64,000 bases of DNA, taken from NCBI GenBank assembly GCA_019009955.1, contig CM032230.1, positions 101,588,001 to 101,652,000 on the forward strand, read 5' to 3'. Source of the stretch: Riptortus pedestris. Lineage: Eukaryota > Arthropoda > Insecta > Hemiptera > Alydidae. The translations under genes and the position numbers were made by a program. Below are positions 13,401 to 28,453 of this stretch, piece after piece; position 1 is the stretch's first letter; each line of letters opens with the position of its first letter. A model generated the notes under the pieces. The model searched no databases, was not told the origin of the DNA, and worked only from the letters and a program-made list of their open reading frames with translations.

Positions 13401-16400
13401 TTGTTGATGTCTTTTCATATCAACAATCTGCATCATATCATTCGTTAATTTTTGCGCCAGAGATTTCCTCCATTTGCACAAAGAAGTCGTCCTTAAACTG
13501 TTTTTCCTTCTCCTAGGAAGATGCATTCTTTACGTTCGTATGGTGCATGTGTGTGTGTGTGTGTGTTCACGTTTACATACATATCTGAACCAGCTACCAA
13601 AATGAACTGCCCTTCTCAAAGGATTATCAAAAAGATTTTTAATATAATGAATGATATAGTATTAAGGCTAAACTGATCCGACACCATACTTCACCTCACA
13701 GCCCTTGAAGGACAAGGACTAGAGGTATGGCTTTGTGTTAGGTATCATTTGGTCGTACCTCAACAAAGTGTATTACTCTTTATTTTATTAGCTCCTCGGT
13801 TCCCTCTCGATGCAATGTAGGTAACGTTCATTTGGAAAAGTGGTTTTTCTATCTTCGACAGATGGCTTTAACAAAAAATGAATTAGTAAAAAACGACAAT
13901 TTAGTCCAATCGTAGAAACATAACAAGACAACTATAGTTTCGAATAGCTTCCAAGCAATAGTTGAATTTATCGTAGTTAAGAATTATTTTTTCCAGAACT
14001 TCTGAATAACATTATATTAAATGCAGGGAGTGAGAATAGATGAAAAGGTTAGCGCATATTTAGATCTCATAGGAACTATAAAAAAAAATGTAATATCCTC
14101 AGCATTGCCCCTATAAACTCCAGAATTATTTACTGTTAAATGGGATTTATCGTTTTGTAAACTGACTTTCATAAATACGTAATTTACACCATAATTGCAT
14201 AATAGTGTTAATCGATTTCTATGAGTCAAATAAAATAAGTCAATTTCTTTTCATCTGTATGACTTAGAAAAAGGGTTAGATAACGCTCTATGTATTTATT
14301 CTTATGCGACAGAAACGCAAATATTTATCCTAGATAAATGTATTTCTACCTTTGTTTATTTTACAATGTACACTAGAATTAAACTAAAATTCCTTTCAAT
14401 GTATTTGTACATTCATAAACTTAAGCTTATAAGATTATTTTCCACTCGATATGTTCCATAGTACATGTTTGGCAACAATTACGATGCTCAAAACAGAGAA
14501 TATTACGAAACGAAATGTCTTGTCATTGTTAGCTCTCAATTTAAGTATTACGAATACTCTCTAAGACGCTAGAGGTATCATTGTTTGAATTATTTTATTT
14601 TTAAATTCAAATTTATATTATTTTTTGAGCATTTTTATTGGAGCAATTCTTTTTTTAACTTTCCAGTACTAGTGCCACCTGTTCTATCAAAATCGTCAGC
14701 AATTCCCTAAAAATCACCTACCACTGAGTCAGATCCCATTGAATAATTCATTGAAGGTTAGCTACTCTCTACACGATGCTCTTAATTGACTATTATCAGC
14801 TTCCAAGCTACGGTTAATTTCATTCCAAATTGAAATTCTCTTCTTTTCCTCCCTAAATTCCAACACCGAATCAAAGCTCACTGTAGAGATTGTGATGTCT
14901 TAATTGCTGCGCAATCAAAATTAATATTTAGGAATTTAGGGCTGTTTTGAAAAACAATTGTTTTTGTACCTCCCTTATGGATCTCATAATAAATAATAAA
15001 ATAATATTCAAGTTGTCAAATCTTCCCAGTGCACTTGAATGGTCAGCACCATTAAAGCTTACGTAATTGGTCAATGGTGAAAGAAGACTTTTCCGGAAAA
15101 AGGCAACAGTCCTTTTAGGAGGTCTTTTCAGGAATAAAGTCATTTTACAAAGCTACAAACATGGAAATGGAATCGTTAGAAACAATTAAGGGGAAAAGTA
15201 TCTTCCAACAGAACGAAGTGACGTATTGCAAATATTGGGAGTAGCCTTAAGGTTTTGACGTTAATAAAACATGCAGGACCGTGTACAAACATCAACGACA
15301 ATAAAATATCTATAAGAGTGCTTGTTGTATGTGGAAGAAAATTTGCTTTATAAGGTCTTGTGTGCTTTAATGAATAAAGAACTGTAACTTCTTTCTTAGC
15401 AGGGATAAAAGTAAGAGAGATAGAAGTACACAGAAATCTGTATGCAGAACAGAAAATTGAAGATTCGTGCAAGTACTTGTAATACTATCGTGAAGGAGTC
15501 ACTGGTTGAGGGCTGATACAGGTCAATGTTTGAGGGCGTTTTTCTCAAATACCAAGACCCAATGCTTTTCTTTAAATTTAATATTCATCCATTTTGATTT
15601 ACTTGAATAGTATTTGATAAAAATTTTCTTCAGTGGGATTTACCATGTCTTTTTGAAATATTACGGTTTGACTAGCCCTGAATATTAATGGGAAAGGTTA
15701 AGTAAAACTTGTTTCATGTATTCATATTAATGAAGAATTTGATCCCCATGAAATTTTTGATTATTTCCCTGAAAGAGTCTGGACTAAGGTAATTGATTTT
15801 TGGGGGAAAAGCGGACAGGAGCGGCGAAGGAAAGGTCGATGCCCCAAGGGGCCTATTGACTGTTGAACCTGTCTGGCAAAGCTATTGAAGGTTCTAACCT
15901 TCGGATGAGAGGACACAATCCGCGTTATCAGCGGCTGATAAGGCCAATAAGGATGAAGCCCCTTCAGAGTCTGTATTACATAGACTAATAGACACCCCCT
16001 CATCTCGTCACTCATCAGACCAATGAGAGGCCGGGGAGGGGTTAATATTCCCCTCTACCACTCGACTACACAACCCTCTTATTGCTCGCTAAGTAGGACT
16101 TCCGCCTTTCGTCAAGAGCTTCTAGCTTGCCACATAATAGTTGTCATAATAATCTTAGATTAAAGGTGATTAATTAAATTTCCGTTAATTACTGTCAAGA
16201 TATTAAACTTCTTTTTTTTAAATTAATCAAAAATAAGGCTATGAATAATTGGAACTTCATCATAGCCTCAATGCCAAAGGATCTTTAGCCTCATTACCAG
16301 AGATAAACTTCCTTAGGATATTTTTTTATTGTATATGCACTATCTAAAATGAAATATAGATATTCTATCAGTAATTCGACACTCCCTCTGATGACGGGGA

Positions 16401-17621
16401 AATTTCACACTTGTTGATTCTGAGCTGGCTGAATAGCAGCTACCGATCTTTCAGAGAAAAATGTTACTGCTGTGGAAAACTCTTGACAAAGACGAGCGAA
16501 CTACCTGCAGATAGAGAATCCTTCTCCATAGTCATGTGCTCTCGAAGAAACTTAAGTTCTTGTGTAGACTAACAGAGAAAATAACACAACGATTGGCATG
16601 TGCGGGAAAGACAAAACGTTTCTCAATCTCGAAATGTGATCTACTTCGTAACTTTTCCATAAAATACAGATTTGCTGACCAAGCCTAAAAATAATGTTTG
16701 AAGCTGAAATAACGCTTCTTTGCGGAAGAAAATGTTCTGAAGACACAACATAAGGACACATCTAAGTGGTAAACTAAACAGTGCTAGCCTAAAGTCTATA
16801 AAAGATTCTTCGTCCAAATACAGGAGTATACACCAAATTCCATCATTATGACAACGCTCAAGTTTCCCCTTCGAATATCTGTACTTAACATTTGACTACT
16901 ATAGAACTGAATCTTCTTGACCAACTTCAGGTCTTGAATCTCATTTCTAAAGTCCAAAGCCAACCAAAATATTCGTATTAGGATTAGCCAAAAGAAAAAA
17001 CCGGAATATTCACGCTGGTAGATGGCTCCCAAAGGTTACTTATGTAGGATAACACAAGAATGCAAAGCTGCAAATTTATCTGTCAGCACAGGCTGAGTCA
17101 TCAGGCAAACAGTTATGGATAGCAATAAAATATAGACTCCCACCTAGGAAAACAGGAAGCGTTCTAGTTAAGAAGCAAAAAGAAAGCTACATAAAACATT
17201 TTGGAGCAATTAAAAAAACAACACATAACATCTTGGCACCAAATGTGTACTTTAGAAAAGCATATTTGTGAGGTTGGAATATGCCAAGTTGATATCTGCA
17301 GAATATGCATGGTATCTCATAACTGCGAATCCTGGAAAAGAGGATAGTTGAGGCTTATTAAAAATAAATTATGTTTTACAGTAAATCGTTTAAAACATTC
17401 TCCGGGTCGATATGTGATTCATTGAAAACAGGTTTTTCTTATCATTGATGGATTACGAGGTAGAAATATATTATATGGTGTAATTATTGGATTATCTGAT
17501 TGTAAACATATAGAATCCTACAGTAGGGGAAGGTCTCCCCGGAGGTGATAACATATAATGTCCCTAACATGCTGGGCTGATAATGGATTCACTAATTAAC
17601 AGCAAGCATTCACTTGCCAAA

Positions 17622-17624
<3 letters not shown>
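10470..17624. other. No gene recognised, 7 kb
   Basis: Open frames at 11061-11366 (+), 11909-12217 (+), 15176-15472 (-) and 15761-16015 (-) reach 84-102 codons. None has a recognisable domain. A short (GT)n run lies at 13548-13566. A patch at about 15780-16060 is clearly richer in G and C than its surroundings and could be an unidentified repeat. No member of the window's repeat families was seen. Confidence 0.5.
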
Positions 17625-18305
<681 letters not shown>

Positions 18306-18308
18306 AGA

Positions 18309-18400
18309 CTTAGTCGTTTTATGTAAAAAGAAAGATCAAGTTCGTTAACGGCTGAAATCGGACAAGTGGGGGGGGGGGGGGGTTAGAGGGGAGGAGGGGA
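18309..18400 (+). mobile_element. HINE-like right-arm fragment in inverted (snapback) pair
   Basis: It reads in plus orientation from GACTTAGTCGTTTTATG through GATCAAGTTCGTTAACGG to a run of 14 G and GGTTAGAGGGGAGG. The same segment follows at 18455-18560 in reverse orientation. The left side is the end of the CT tract, so the copy is truncated there. Confidence 0.8.
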
Positions 18401-18623
18401 TGTTTTGATCGGATGCATAATAACGGGGATATTTTGGATTTTCGAAAATCCCCCCTCTAAACCCCCCCTCCCTCTAGTCCGATTTCAGCCATAACCAAAC
18501 TTGATCTGTCTTTTTACATAAAACGGTTAAATATCGAGTTTCGTAACGATCAAACAAAAATTGCGACCGCTAGAGCGTTAACAGACAAATATATATATAT
18601 AAATATATATATATACATACATA

Positions 18624-19799
18624 CTAGCTCAGATACCCGGCTTCGCTCGGGAATTCATTTGAGGCTGAATGTTGATAGTATTATTTTGGCAAGGCTTTAT
18701 TTTGCACAATATTTTGACATTTACTCGTCCCAGTGTTTAGGGTTAATACCCGTCGTTTCTGTGGATTTGTTAATAATAAAATTAATTTTTTATGTAAGAC
18801 TTCACTGTCCTCCATATTGTCATATTTCCCGCTTCCTGTGCATTATGCTAAGATTTGAATTATTAAGGACTAAATAGTAACATACATTTGAATTAATTTT
18901 TCCAGGTGAGGTACCTGGTAGTTCATATTGAAAAGAATTCTTGAGCAAATTTCTCTAAATAACAAAATAAACAACTTTTGTTATGTGCATATTTGCCGAA
19001 ACTACAATAGGAAACGAAATATCAATATTTTTAATTTCAGATCTCCCTTATAACCCCCACTTTGCCTGTCCCTAGATATAGTATGGCTTTTTATAAGGAA
19101 GGCGTTAGTGCTAATACACATACTGAGTGTTTTATTTAGTTCGGTTGAGTCTTTTATGCCAAATAAACTTTTTACTTCCGCTATAATTTTTAGCGTATAT
19201 CTCGTTTATAATTCGGTATACGAAAAAAGTGTATATAACAAAAGTTACTTTAAATAGCAAAATAAACAACTTTTGTTATGTTCATATTTGCCGATAAACC
19301 AATAGGAAACGAAATATCGCTATTTTTAATTTCTGGCTTCCCTTAAAACCCCCACTCCTGCCCGTCCCTAGAAATGTTGGTATGGCTTCTTATAATGAAA
19401 GCGTTAGTGCTAATACACATACCGAGTTTTATTTATTTCGGTTGGGTCTTTTGTCCCAAATAATATTGTTGACTCCCGCTATAGTCATAAGCGTATAACT
19501 CATTTAAACTTTGGAATACGATGAAAGTGTTTATGACAAAAGTTACTCTAAATAACAAAATAAACAACTTTTGTTAAGTGCATATTTGCGAAAAAAACAA
19601 TAGAAAACGAAATATCGCGACTTTTAATTTCAGGCCTCCCTTATAACCCCCTCTCCTGTTCGTCTCAGAGAAAATTAATATAGCCTATCTCTCAAGTTGG
19701 ACCAGACTGCTCACGGTGTGCCAATTTAATTTAAAATCGGTTAAGTAGTTTAGGAGTCCACCGCGGACAAACATCGTGACAGGAGATTTATATATATTA

Positions 19800-19802
<3 letters not shown>
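18624..19802 (-). mobile_element. Helitron (non-autonomous) nested in HINE TA tract
   Basis: On the minus strand the element starts TCTTAATATATATAAATCTC at 19802. It continues with GTCCGCGGTGGACTCCTAAAC and ends in the hairpin CCCG-AGCGAAGC-CGGG followed by CTAG at 18624. It is flanked by A on the 5' side and T on the 3' side, the usual Helitron A|T target. The interior holds about three tandem copies of a 298-bp monomer; AACAAAATAAACAACTTTTG recurs near 18960, 19258 and 19555. It carries no Rep/helicase ORF. Confidence 0.85.
18890..19670 (-). repeat. Array of about three 298-bp Helitron monomers
   Basis: The units repeat at about 297-298 bp and share the AACAACTTTTGTTATG, GAAACGAAATATCG, CCCTTATAACCCCC and CTAATACACATACCGAG-type blocks. 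Units differ by substitutions and small indels. The same monomer occurs on the plus strand at 51780-52800 and once in the Helitron at 30464-30856. Confidence 0.8.

Positions 19803-19880
<78 letters not shown>
19801..19880. repeat. (TA)n microsatellite
   Basis: The remaining half of the HINE central TA tract, to the right of the Helitron insertion. Confidence 0.95.
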
Positions 19881-19882
<2 letters not shown>

Positions 19883-20014
19883 TAATTTTGAACGGACCTC
19901 ATTTTCGTCATCTCTTGGGTAGGATCGATGGACATTTGAAGAAAATTTTCGAAAATCGCGTCATGAGTACGACCTCAATAGCTGATTTCCCTTAAGGGAA
20001 ATCTGCTAATAGCC

Positions 20015-20270
20015 GCATTTCGTTTCCTATTGGTTTTTCGGCAAATATGCACAGGATAAGAGTTGTTTATGTTGTTATTAGGATTAAGTTTTGTCATATT
20101 CACTTTCGTCGTATAATAAAGTATAAACGAGATATACACTGAAAAAGTAAAGTGGGCCCAACTATTTTATTGGGCACCAACTATTGAACCGAACTGAACA
20201 AAACTCGGTATGTGGATTAGCATTAGTTCTTCCATGGTTATAAGCTACTTTTAGGTTCGAACGGGAGTGG
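20015..20270 (+). mobile_element. Helitron monomer fragment
   Basis: It matches the 298-bp monomer in plus orientation: ATTTCGTTTCCTATTGG, TATGCACAGGATAAGAG, GTATAAACGAGATATACACT and AAAACTCGGTATGTGGATTAG. It starts immediately after the HINE 5' end at 20009 and runs into a HINE tail segment at about 20268 with no clear boundary. Confidence 0.65.
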
Positions 20271-20573
20271 GGGTTTACTGAAGGCCAAAAACTAAAAAAG
20301 GCCGATATTTCGGTTAATATTAAAGACAGAGAAAATAGGTACATGACATCGTTTATAGATCTTTTAATTTCCAAAAAGATTGGTTCTACACAAAATTTCG
20401 ATCCGACTGAAACTAACGGAGATATTTCGAATTTTCGAAAAACCTCCCCTCTAAACTCTCCCTCCCAATGATCAAATTCCAGCCGTTGAAGAACATGATC
20501 CGTCTTTTAACGTAACACGTTTAAATACGGAGTTTGGTAACCGCTAGAGTGTTAACAGGCTAATACACCTCTA
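20268..20573 (-). mobile_element. HINE-like right arm fragment
   Basis: Minus-strand right arm: GTGGGGGTTTACTGAAGG, GATATTTCGGTTAATATTAA, TTTCGATCCGAC and CAATGATCAAATTCCAGCCG. It is cut at the 5' end of the Helitron starting at 20574. Neither hairpin nor terminal palindrome is present. Confidence 0.75.
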
Positions 20574-22612
<2,039 letters not shown>

Positions 22613-25042
22613 TTTTTATAACTTGAATGGTGCATTGGAGATATAAATGATAATCTCAAAGAATGCCCTCTTTATACTCTGACATAGTGAATAATGCAGA
22701 TGTGAAAAGTGAAGTTTATTTTGTTAAACGACAGCTGTACGAAGCATTTTAAATGTTGACTAAGTACCCATGACCATTTTCTGTAATACAAATTATTATA
22801 CTGTATAAAAGACCTACGCGATTTAGACTACTCCATATTTACGTTTATTTAAATAGTTATATCATACTCATAGGCTTAGAAGTTATCAGTTGTACCTGAT
22901 CTGTATGAAAAATGTAGTCGTAAGGAACTTAAATGCGCTTTGAACAATATTTTTTTCATTCTTCAAAATGTCGTGCATACAATATCCGAGATCGTACATT
23001 CTTCTGGGCTTGTGCACTAACACATGTAATTTTGCGTTAGGTTTTCGTCAGGTCGGGTAAAAAAGATTTTTTAGGAGATATGAATGTGGGGGTGCAGAGT
23101 ATAGTAGTTATTTATAACCTCTAGGTATCAATAAGTTTCTATTAATATCTGTTTCGCGCTGTAGAAGAACTTATATTTTTAATAACGTATGACGTCTCGT
23201 TTTGTATTTTTTAATCAGTTCGCTTTTCTTTTTTTTTTTCAACTTTACAATGGACAACTGACATTTATATTCACCCTAAATTAATATTATATTTCTTTTT
23301 TTTATCAGACTTACCTTCAAATGCTGTGAATAATTCATGAAAACGCCTCCGATATAGAAATAACTCAAGGTGTATTATACTATTAAATCATAATATAGGG
23401 GGCTAAGGTGACGTCTCCCTGGATTTATAGGCGTTTGAAATGCAGATACGGTTCGATTGTTTGCCTACCTTCCCTATGGTTCGTCTCCGTCTATCTGAGG
23501 ATGATTTGTTAGCTGTTTGCCCTGTCTGTAGGATGACATATGTTCATAAACATTGCAGGGATATGTTTAGAAATATGTACTAACGGATTACGCTTCTTGT
23601 TATGTGTGGCATTGAATTAATGTGATTCTGCTTTGCAAGTTCGTTTTGTTCACTTTGAATGGCTCTTTAGCATATACCGATAAAGCACAACGTCTGAAAA
23701 GATAAATTGAAAAGTTTGGTGTTCTTCACAAGTTACTTTTTCTTACAAAAATGAGTGTTATGTAAGTAATTTCATTTATCAAATAAACCCACACCTCAAA
23801 ATGCTATTAAAATCCAACATACAGTCTGAAGAATATAGCACACAGTGTACCCATGATATTTCCAGACACGAATCAACTCTCTTACAGAAATCACACTCTC
23901 TAAGGGAGCCTAAACCATTAATTTCCTTAAACAAATTCTTCAAGTTCTTTTTATTTTATCATTTTATTACATGGGTTATTGTATATGAATCTATGATCTA
24001 ATTTGAATAATGCCAAGTAAATTAAAAAAAAAGAAAAGATTTGTATGTAAAATCTTTGGCATGATTTCAGATAAATTTAACAAAATACAGTTCCAATTAG
24101 AAAGGAGATCGTGCAATAAAGAAGTTTCTCTACCGCGTCTCGGAAGAATTTACATCTATTTTAGTGAACAAAAAAAATCATTTCAACTAAATGTTATCAA
24201 ATAATAAGTTCTAAGTCTTTGAATTCCTTAAAATTCCAAAAGGACTCATTTTTATTCACGTTTCTCGACATTTTAAAGCTAACAGGGAAATTTTATTAGT
24301 TTTTAAGAATTTTACAACTTTGTATTAGTTTTTAACCTTATAGTGGCGGGCTTCCAGAATAATCGTTTTCATTCAGTAAGATTGCTTTCCGACAGACCCA
24401 TCTTCCTTGATAAAAACGCTCTCCTTACATAAAATTTGTGCCTCTTTGGAGTTGCCTTCGTGTACTGTGTAGATAGAAGAAAGGCTTTGAGGAGGACCAC
24501 TATTTACACTGCTTCAGTACCAGTATTTACAGTAGCTAGCGGCAAATAGCTCCAACCCTACCCAAAGTACTTTCTTATCTCTCACCTATAGTGTTTCTGC
24601 TTTAGTGCCTCATCAATTCCGTTATCCTCGATATTCTATATATTTTTATATACCCTGTAGAAATTTATATACTTTTTTGAGGGCTGAAAATAAAACTTTT
24701 AGCTCTCGATAAATTTCGGTTTATAAAATATTTGGAGGGACAAATTTTAACAACAGTTATTGACCAGACATAACAGCAGGGATATGCATCCATTACCATA
24801 CATCACTAATGTCTTCCCATGAGCCATTATGAAAGCAATTTATCAATAATAAACTACTAATTTACGTAAAGTTTACTCACATGCACCTCTATACTTAATA
24901 TCACCAATACAAAGCTCCCTTTATATTTTAAAAAAAGTGGGTCACTCAGGGCCAGATTTCTCCAGATCTGCTACTATATATTCTCATGTTTTCCTGAAAT
25001 GAAATGCATGTGTAATGAGATATTTGAATTTAAGCTGAGAAC
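22613..25042. other. No gene recognised, 2.4 kb
   Basis: Two adjacent frames of 64-66 codons at 23801-24204 show no recognisable domain. No local repeat family was identified. Confidence 0.45.
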
Positions 25043-25232
25043 GTCTGTCACGCAGGGGCTGCGTTAACTAAGCAAATTTCTCAGAGCGAGTCACGTATTT
25101 CCATTTATTTCAAAAAATAAAAGTTCAATGCCAACAATATTTGGTATTTAGTCTTCGAATAAAGTGCCACATCATATAATAATATAAGTCGAAAAACTAA
25201 AAAATACGAATATCCCAATTAATAATCAAGAC

Positions 25233-25302
<70 letters not shown>

Positions 25303-25365
25303 TTTTACAACACATAATTTGCATTACTATTTGTTCTATACACTTTTTTGATCCGACGTTTAATA
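25043..25365 (-). mobile_element. HINE-like 3' half (minus) with internal poly-A expansion
   Basis: Reading leftward on the minus strand, the copy ends in the hairpin CGCAGCCCCTGCG and GACAGAC at 25043. The tail and part of the right arm are interrupted by a 64-A run (25236-25299), which lies where other copies have only a short A run (GTGAAAAAATG). The arm continues to GATCCGACG near 25353 and then meets a plus-oriented tail. Confidence 0.8.
25236..25299. repeat. 64-bp poly-A tract
   Basis: An uninterrupted run of 64 A inside a HINE right arm. It is not at the end of a retroposon, so it reflects slippage of an internal short A run. Its true length may be uncertain in the assembly. Confidence 0.95.
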
Positions 25366-25510
25366 TATATTATGAAACACTTCATTTGAATCCTAAATAC
25401 CAAATATTGTTTGAATTGAAATTTTACGTTATGAGATAAATGCAAATAAGTGTATATTTATACATACACGGGTAAATCTGCTTAGTTTACGCAGCCCCTG
25501 CGTGACGGAC
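25366..25510 (+). mobile_element. HINE-like 3' tail (plus), partner of inverted pair
   Basis: It contains ATTATGAAACACTTCATTTG, CTAAATACCAAATATTG, AAATCTGCTTAGTTTACG, the perfect hairpin ACGCAG-CCC-CTGCGT and GACGGAC. It is joined tail-out to the minus copy at 25043-25365, so both outer ends of the composite are 3' termini and no 5' terminus is present. Confidence 0.85.
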
Positions 25511-26033
25511 ATTTCCCCCCTCCCTTGAATGAACAAATTACTTATATTCAAATCAATAGATTCGTGCATTTCAATTCGGCAATATCATGATGCTCACCAA
25601 AGCAAGACTAGGAGAAGGCCAAAGGATAGAACTGGGAAAGGCGATAGGAACAGGTTGTACTGCTACGATAGAATTAGGTTGAAGCATGTCTTCAAGAGCT
25701 CTCACGCTGATCCCAGAGCTTTAGTCACAAGGATGCTCTGATGCCGATGAGCTCAATCTGAGGGGGCAGGTTCTCACTCGTCTCTCCAACAAAGTGTATG
25801 GTTATGATTTTCGATCATGGGTTTTACGATATTTCTTTAATGTTGTTCATTAATGTTACACATTTCACATAAACATGTTCAGACTAGGTTACATTTTAAA
25901 TTTTAAAAAAAGAAATCCATATCCGGTTTATATTTTTATACATCATATTCTCTTACTTGCAATATATTTTTAATTCTCAATTCCTTACGATGTGTGTAAG
26001 TCATCCATTTTTGGTTTTATGAATGTTAACAAT
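25511..26033. other. Unassigned DNA
   Basis: It includes a 70-codon basic open frame (25529-25741, +) with no recognisable domain. The patch 25600-25790 is somewhat GC-richer than its surroundings. Confidence 0.4.
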
Positions 26034-26345
26034 TTTAGCAGATTTCCCTTAAGGGAAAATATATAGAGGGAGAATTTTAAAAATTCGAAATATCTCAGTT
26101 ACTATAAGTCGGATCGAAAAAGTGTATAGATTCAATCTTATTGAAAATGAAATGCGCTATAAATAATGTTATATACATTTATTTCCTGTCTTGAATATTA
26201 ACCGAGATATTTGCATTTTTTAGTTTTTAGCCTTCAGTAAAACCCCACTTCTACTAGTGTTACATAAACCATGCTCTGTTATATAATAAAATATATTAAT
26301 TGAAGCCTAAATAACAATTATTGTTTTCATTGAACATTTACTGTG
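26034..26345 (+). mobile_element. HINE-like element with internal deletion
   Basis: The terminal palindrome AGCAGATTTCCCTTAAGGGA is fused directly to the right arm (AGAGGGAGAATTTT, ATTCGAAATATCTCAG). The left arm and TA tract have been deleted. It continues through TGAATATTAACCGAGATATT and the CCTTCAGTAAAACCCCAC tail, then breaks where a SINE begins. The 3' hairpin is missing. Confidence 0.82.
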
Positions 26346-26530
26346 AAGCGAGTTAAGGTATTGGCATAACTAGAACCGTGGGCTTGATTCCAATGTGGGC
26401 AATATGTATTAATTTATGCCCTTCATAAAACCCTAGCCCAATTCTGGCTAGAAAAGGGTTTAACCTGTAAATAACCCGGCCCGATTAGTCTCTGTGCACA
26501 AAGTAGATGTAAACAAATAACAACAATATA
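26346..26530 (+). mobile_element. tRNA-derived SINE
   Basis: The head has a B-box-like GCTTGATTCCAATG. The body has the shared block CCCAATTCTGGCTAGAAAAG, GGTTTAACCTGTAAATAACC and GATTAGTCTCTGTGCACAAAG, matching the SINE copies at 37288, 44308 and 56060. It directly follows the truncated HINE tail. Confidence 0.65.
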
Positions 26531-27950
26531 CATTATTTATGCCTGCACCAAGTGATTCATAGCTTAAATATTAGAAATTGTCCCGTCTCTTGAGAGTCAG
26601 GTAATTCATTCGGCCTTTAATTACTTTAGAAAAGATTTTACAGCAGGGTCCCACGTGACAACCTAGTTTGAACTTAACGTTTCTTCAAATGTTAATCAAA
26701 ATCCATAACTTTCTTCCCATACGCTATTCGTTATCAAACCTAGATTCTAGGACGAGAACCGTGAAGTAAGTGTTCGTGATTTGCTGCCATTTTTATTCGT
26801 CAACACGAAACAAAAGGTCACTAGTTTAAATTACAAAGAATTTTAGACTACCGAATGTCACCAGTTGATAAATTCATTCGTGTTTCAAACTATTATTTCC
26901 TGAAATTTAATATGTTTATTTCTCTTGCTTTGTCAGACATATATTATTAATATTATTGTGTTGAGCCTTTGGAATGACAATGTCGATCTTATAAAACAAT
27001 AGTTCTACAGAAGGATATCACACACAAAAGAAAGGCTTGCTCGCCATTGGTCTAGGCCACTTAATTCTTAATGTTTTATTAAATGTAGTTTATGAAATAT
27101 ATTTTATAGTTACCATTTTTTCTCTCAACATAAATTCTCTCGTATTTGGTTACTTATTTATTCTATTTCCAATTGGACCCACTGTAAAATGTTTCAACTC
27201 CAATATAACAGAGTTATGTATTTATTTATGTATCAACAAAAGTATTTTAGAGCACAAGCTATGGTGTTTAGTTTTTCGATATGTACGATAATACCATTTT
27301 TCTTATATGATATTCAAGTATTATGAGCTCAAGGGCAGATATCCGTATGTGTGAGGCATAACATCGTTAAAGAGCTTTTGGCAGGCAACAGTCTATGCTA
27401 TTACACGTCATGTTGAATTGTTTTAACTAACCGCTTGTTATAGGGAATTTAATGAAAATGTCATACAAGAATCATCTGCAGAATGCTGATGAAAAAGATC
27501 ACAAGAGGAACGAAAATTAATCGGGAGTGCAAGAAAATGCGAACTTATCCGAACACGTATCTAACATTTTTAAAATATTAATGCTTCGTATTTTTAAAAA
27601 GTCATCAGCGGGGACATAAAAAGATTTTGTCATATGTCACCGTCAAGCGGTTTTCAAGCTACCTCCAAATTTAGTACCATCCCTATGAAATTTACTGAAG
27701 TCATTATATATGATTATATAATATGGACACTTGTGCCAAGACTCACGGAATTTCGTGAATTTGTCTCTGTAACTATGACCCGACTACATCCTTATGTCGT
27801 AACCTAGAACTTCTTTAATTAAAGGGTGACAATTAATAAACCTGGGCATGTCTCTAGCATTTCAGAGCTTAATTTTAGGAGTTATTGCTGGCTCTGAAAC
27901 ACAGCGTGGGGAAATTTGTTTTTCCTCTGACTTCTAACAGTTGGGCATCT
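26531..27950. other. No gene recognised, 1.4 kb
   Basis: A hydrophobic 84-codon open frame lies at 27037-27291 (+), but AT-rich DNA yields such frames by chance and no family is recognised. Confidence 0.45.
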
Positions 27951-28400
27951 AAGACCACAGGTGCTGAGTTAACTAAGTAGAATTTCCCACATGCGTCATG
28001 TATTTTCATTTATCACAAAACGTAAAATTTCAATGAGAACAATATTTGGAATTTATGCTTCACATAAAGTTTTTCGTTAATATGACATGAGTAGGAGGGA
28101 GGGGGGGGGGGAGTTACTGCCCGAAAACTACAAAATGACCATATCTCGGTTAATAATCAAGATAGTGAAAAAACGTTCATAACAACTTTTATAGAACATT
28201 AAATTTACATGGAAATTGTTTTTTGTTTTTTTCGATCCTGCGCATAATAACGAATACATTAAAAAGAGAATCCCCCATCTTATCCCCCCTCCCACTGGGC
28301 AGATTTTAGCCGTTAACGAACTTCATCTTTATTGTTACATAGAACGTTGAAATATCGAGTTTTGTTACTAATGGACCTACATTGCGAACGCTAGAGCGTT

Positions 28401-28453
<53 letters not shown>

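Larger units (their letters stand above)
18400..20009 (-). mobile_element. HINE-like element (minus) interrupted by a Helitron
   Basis: Minus-strand copy. Its right arm occupies about 18400-18590 (ATTTTCGAAAATCC, CTCTAAACC, TAGTCCGATTTCAGCC). Its left arm occupies 19870-20009 (GGACCTCATTTTCGTCATC, GATCGATGGACATTTGAAG) and ends in the terminal palindrome GATTTCCCTTAAGGGAAATC. The (TA)n between the arms is split by a 1.18-kb Helitron at 18624-19802. The 3' tail and hairpin are missing on the left, lost at the junction with the inverted fragment. Confidence 0.85.

Noticed and set aside
13548..13566. (GT)9 run as part of a HINE
   Set aside because: No left or right arm on either side; an ordinary short microsatellite.
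19685..19935. Frames rich in Tyr-Ile
   Set aside because: They read through (TA)n. The same applies to frames at 9153, 29826, 35834, 54297 and 62000.
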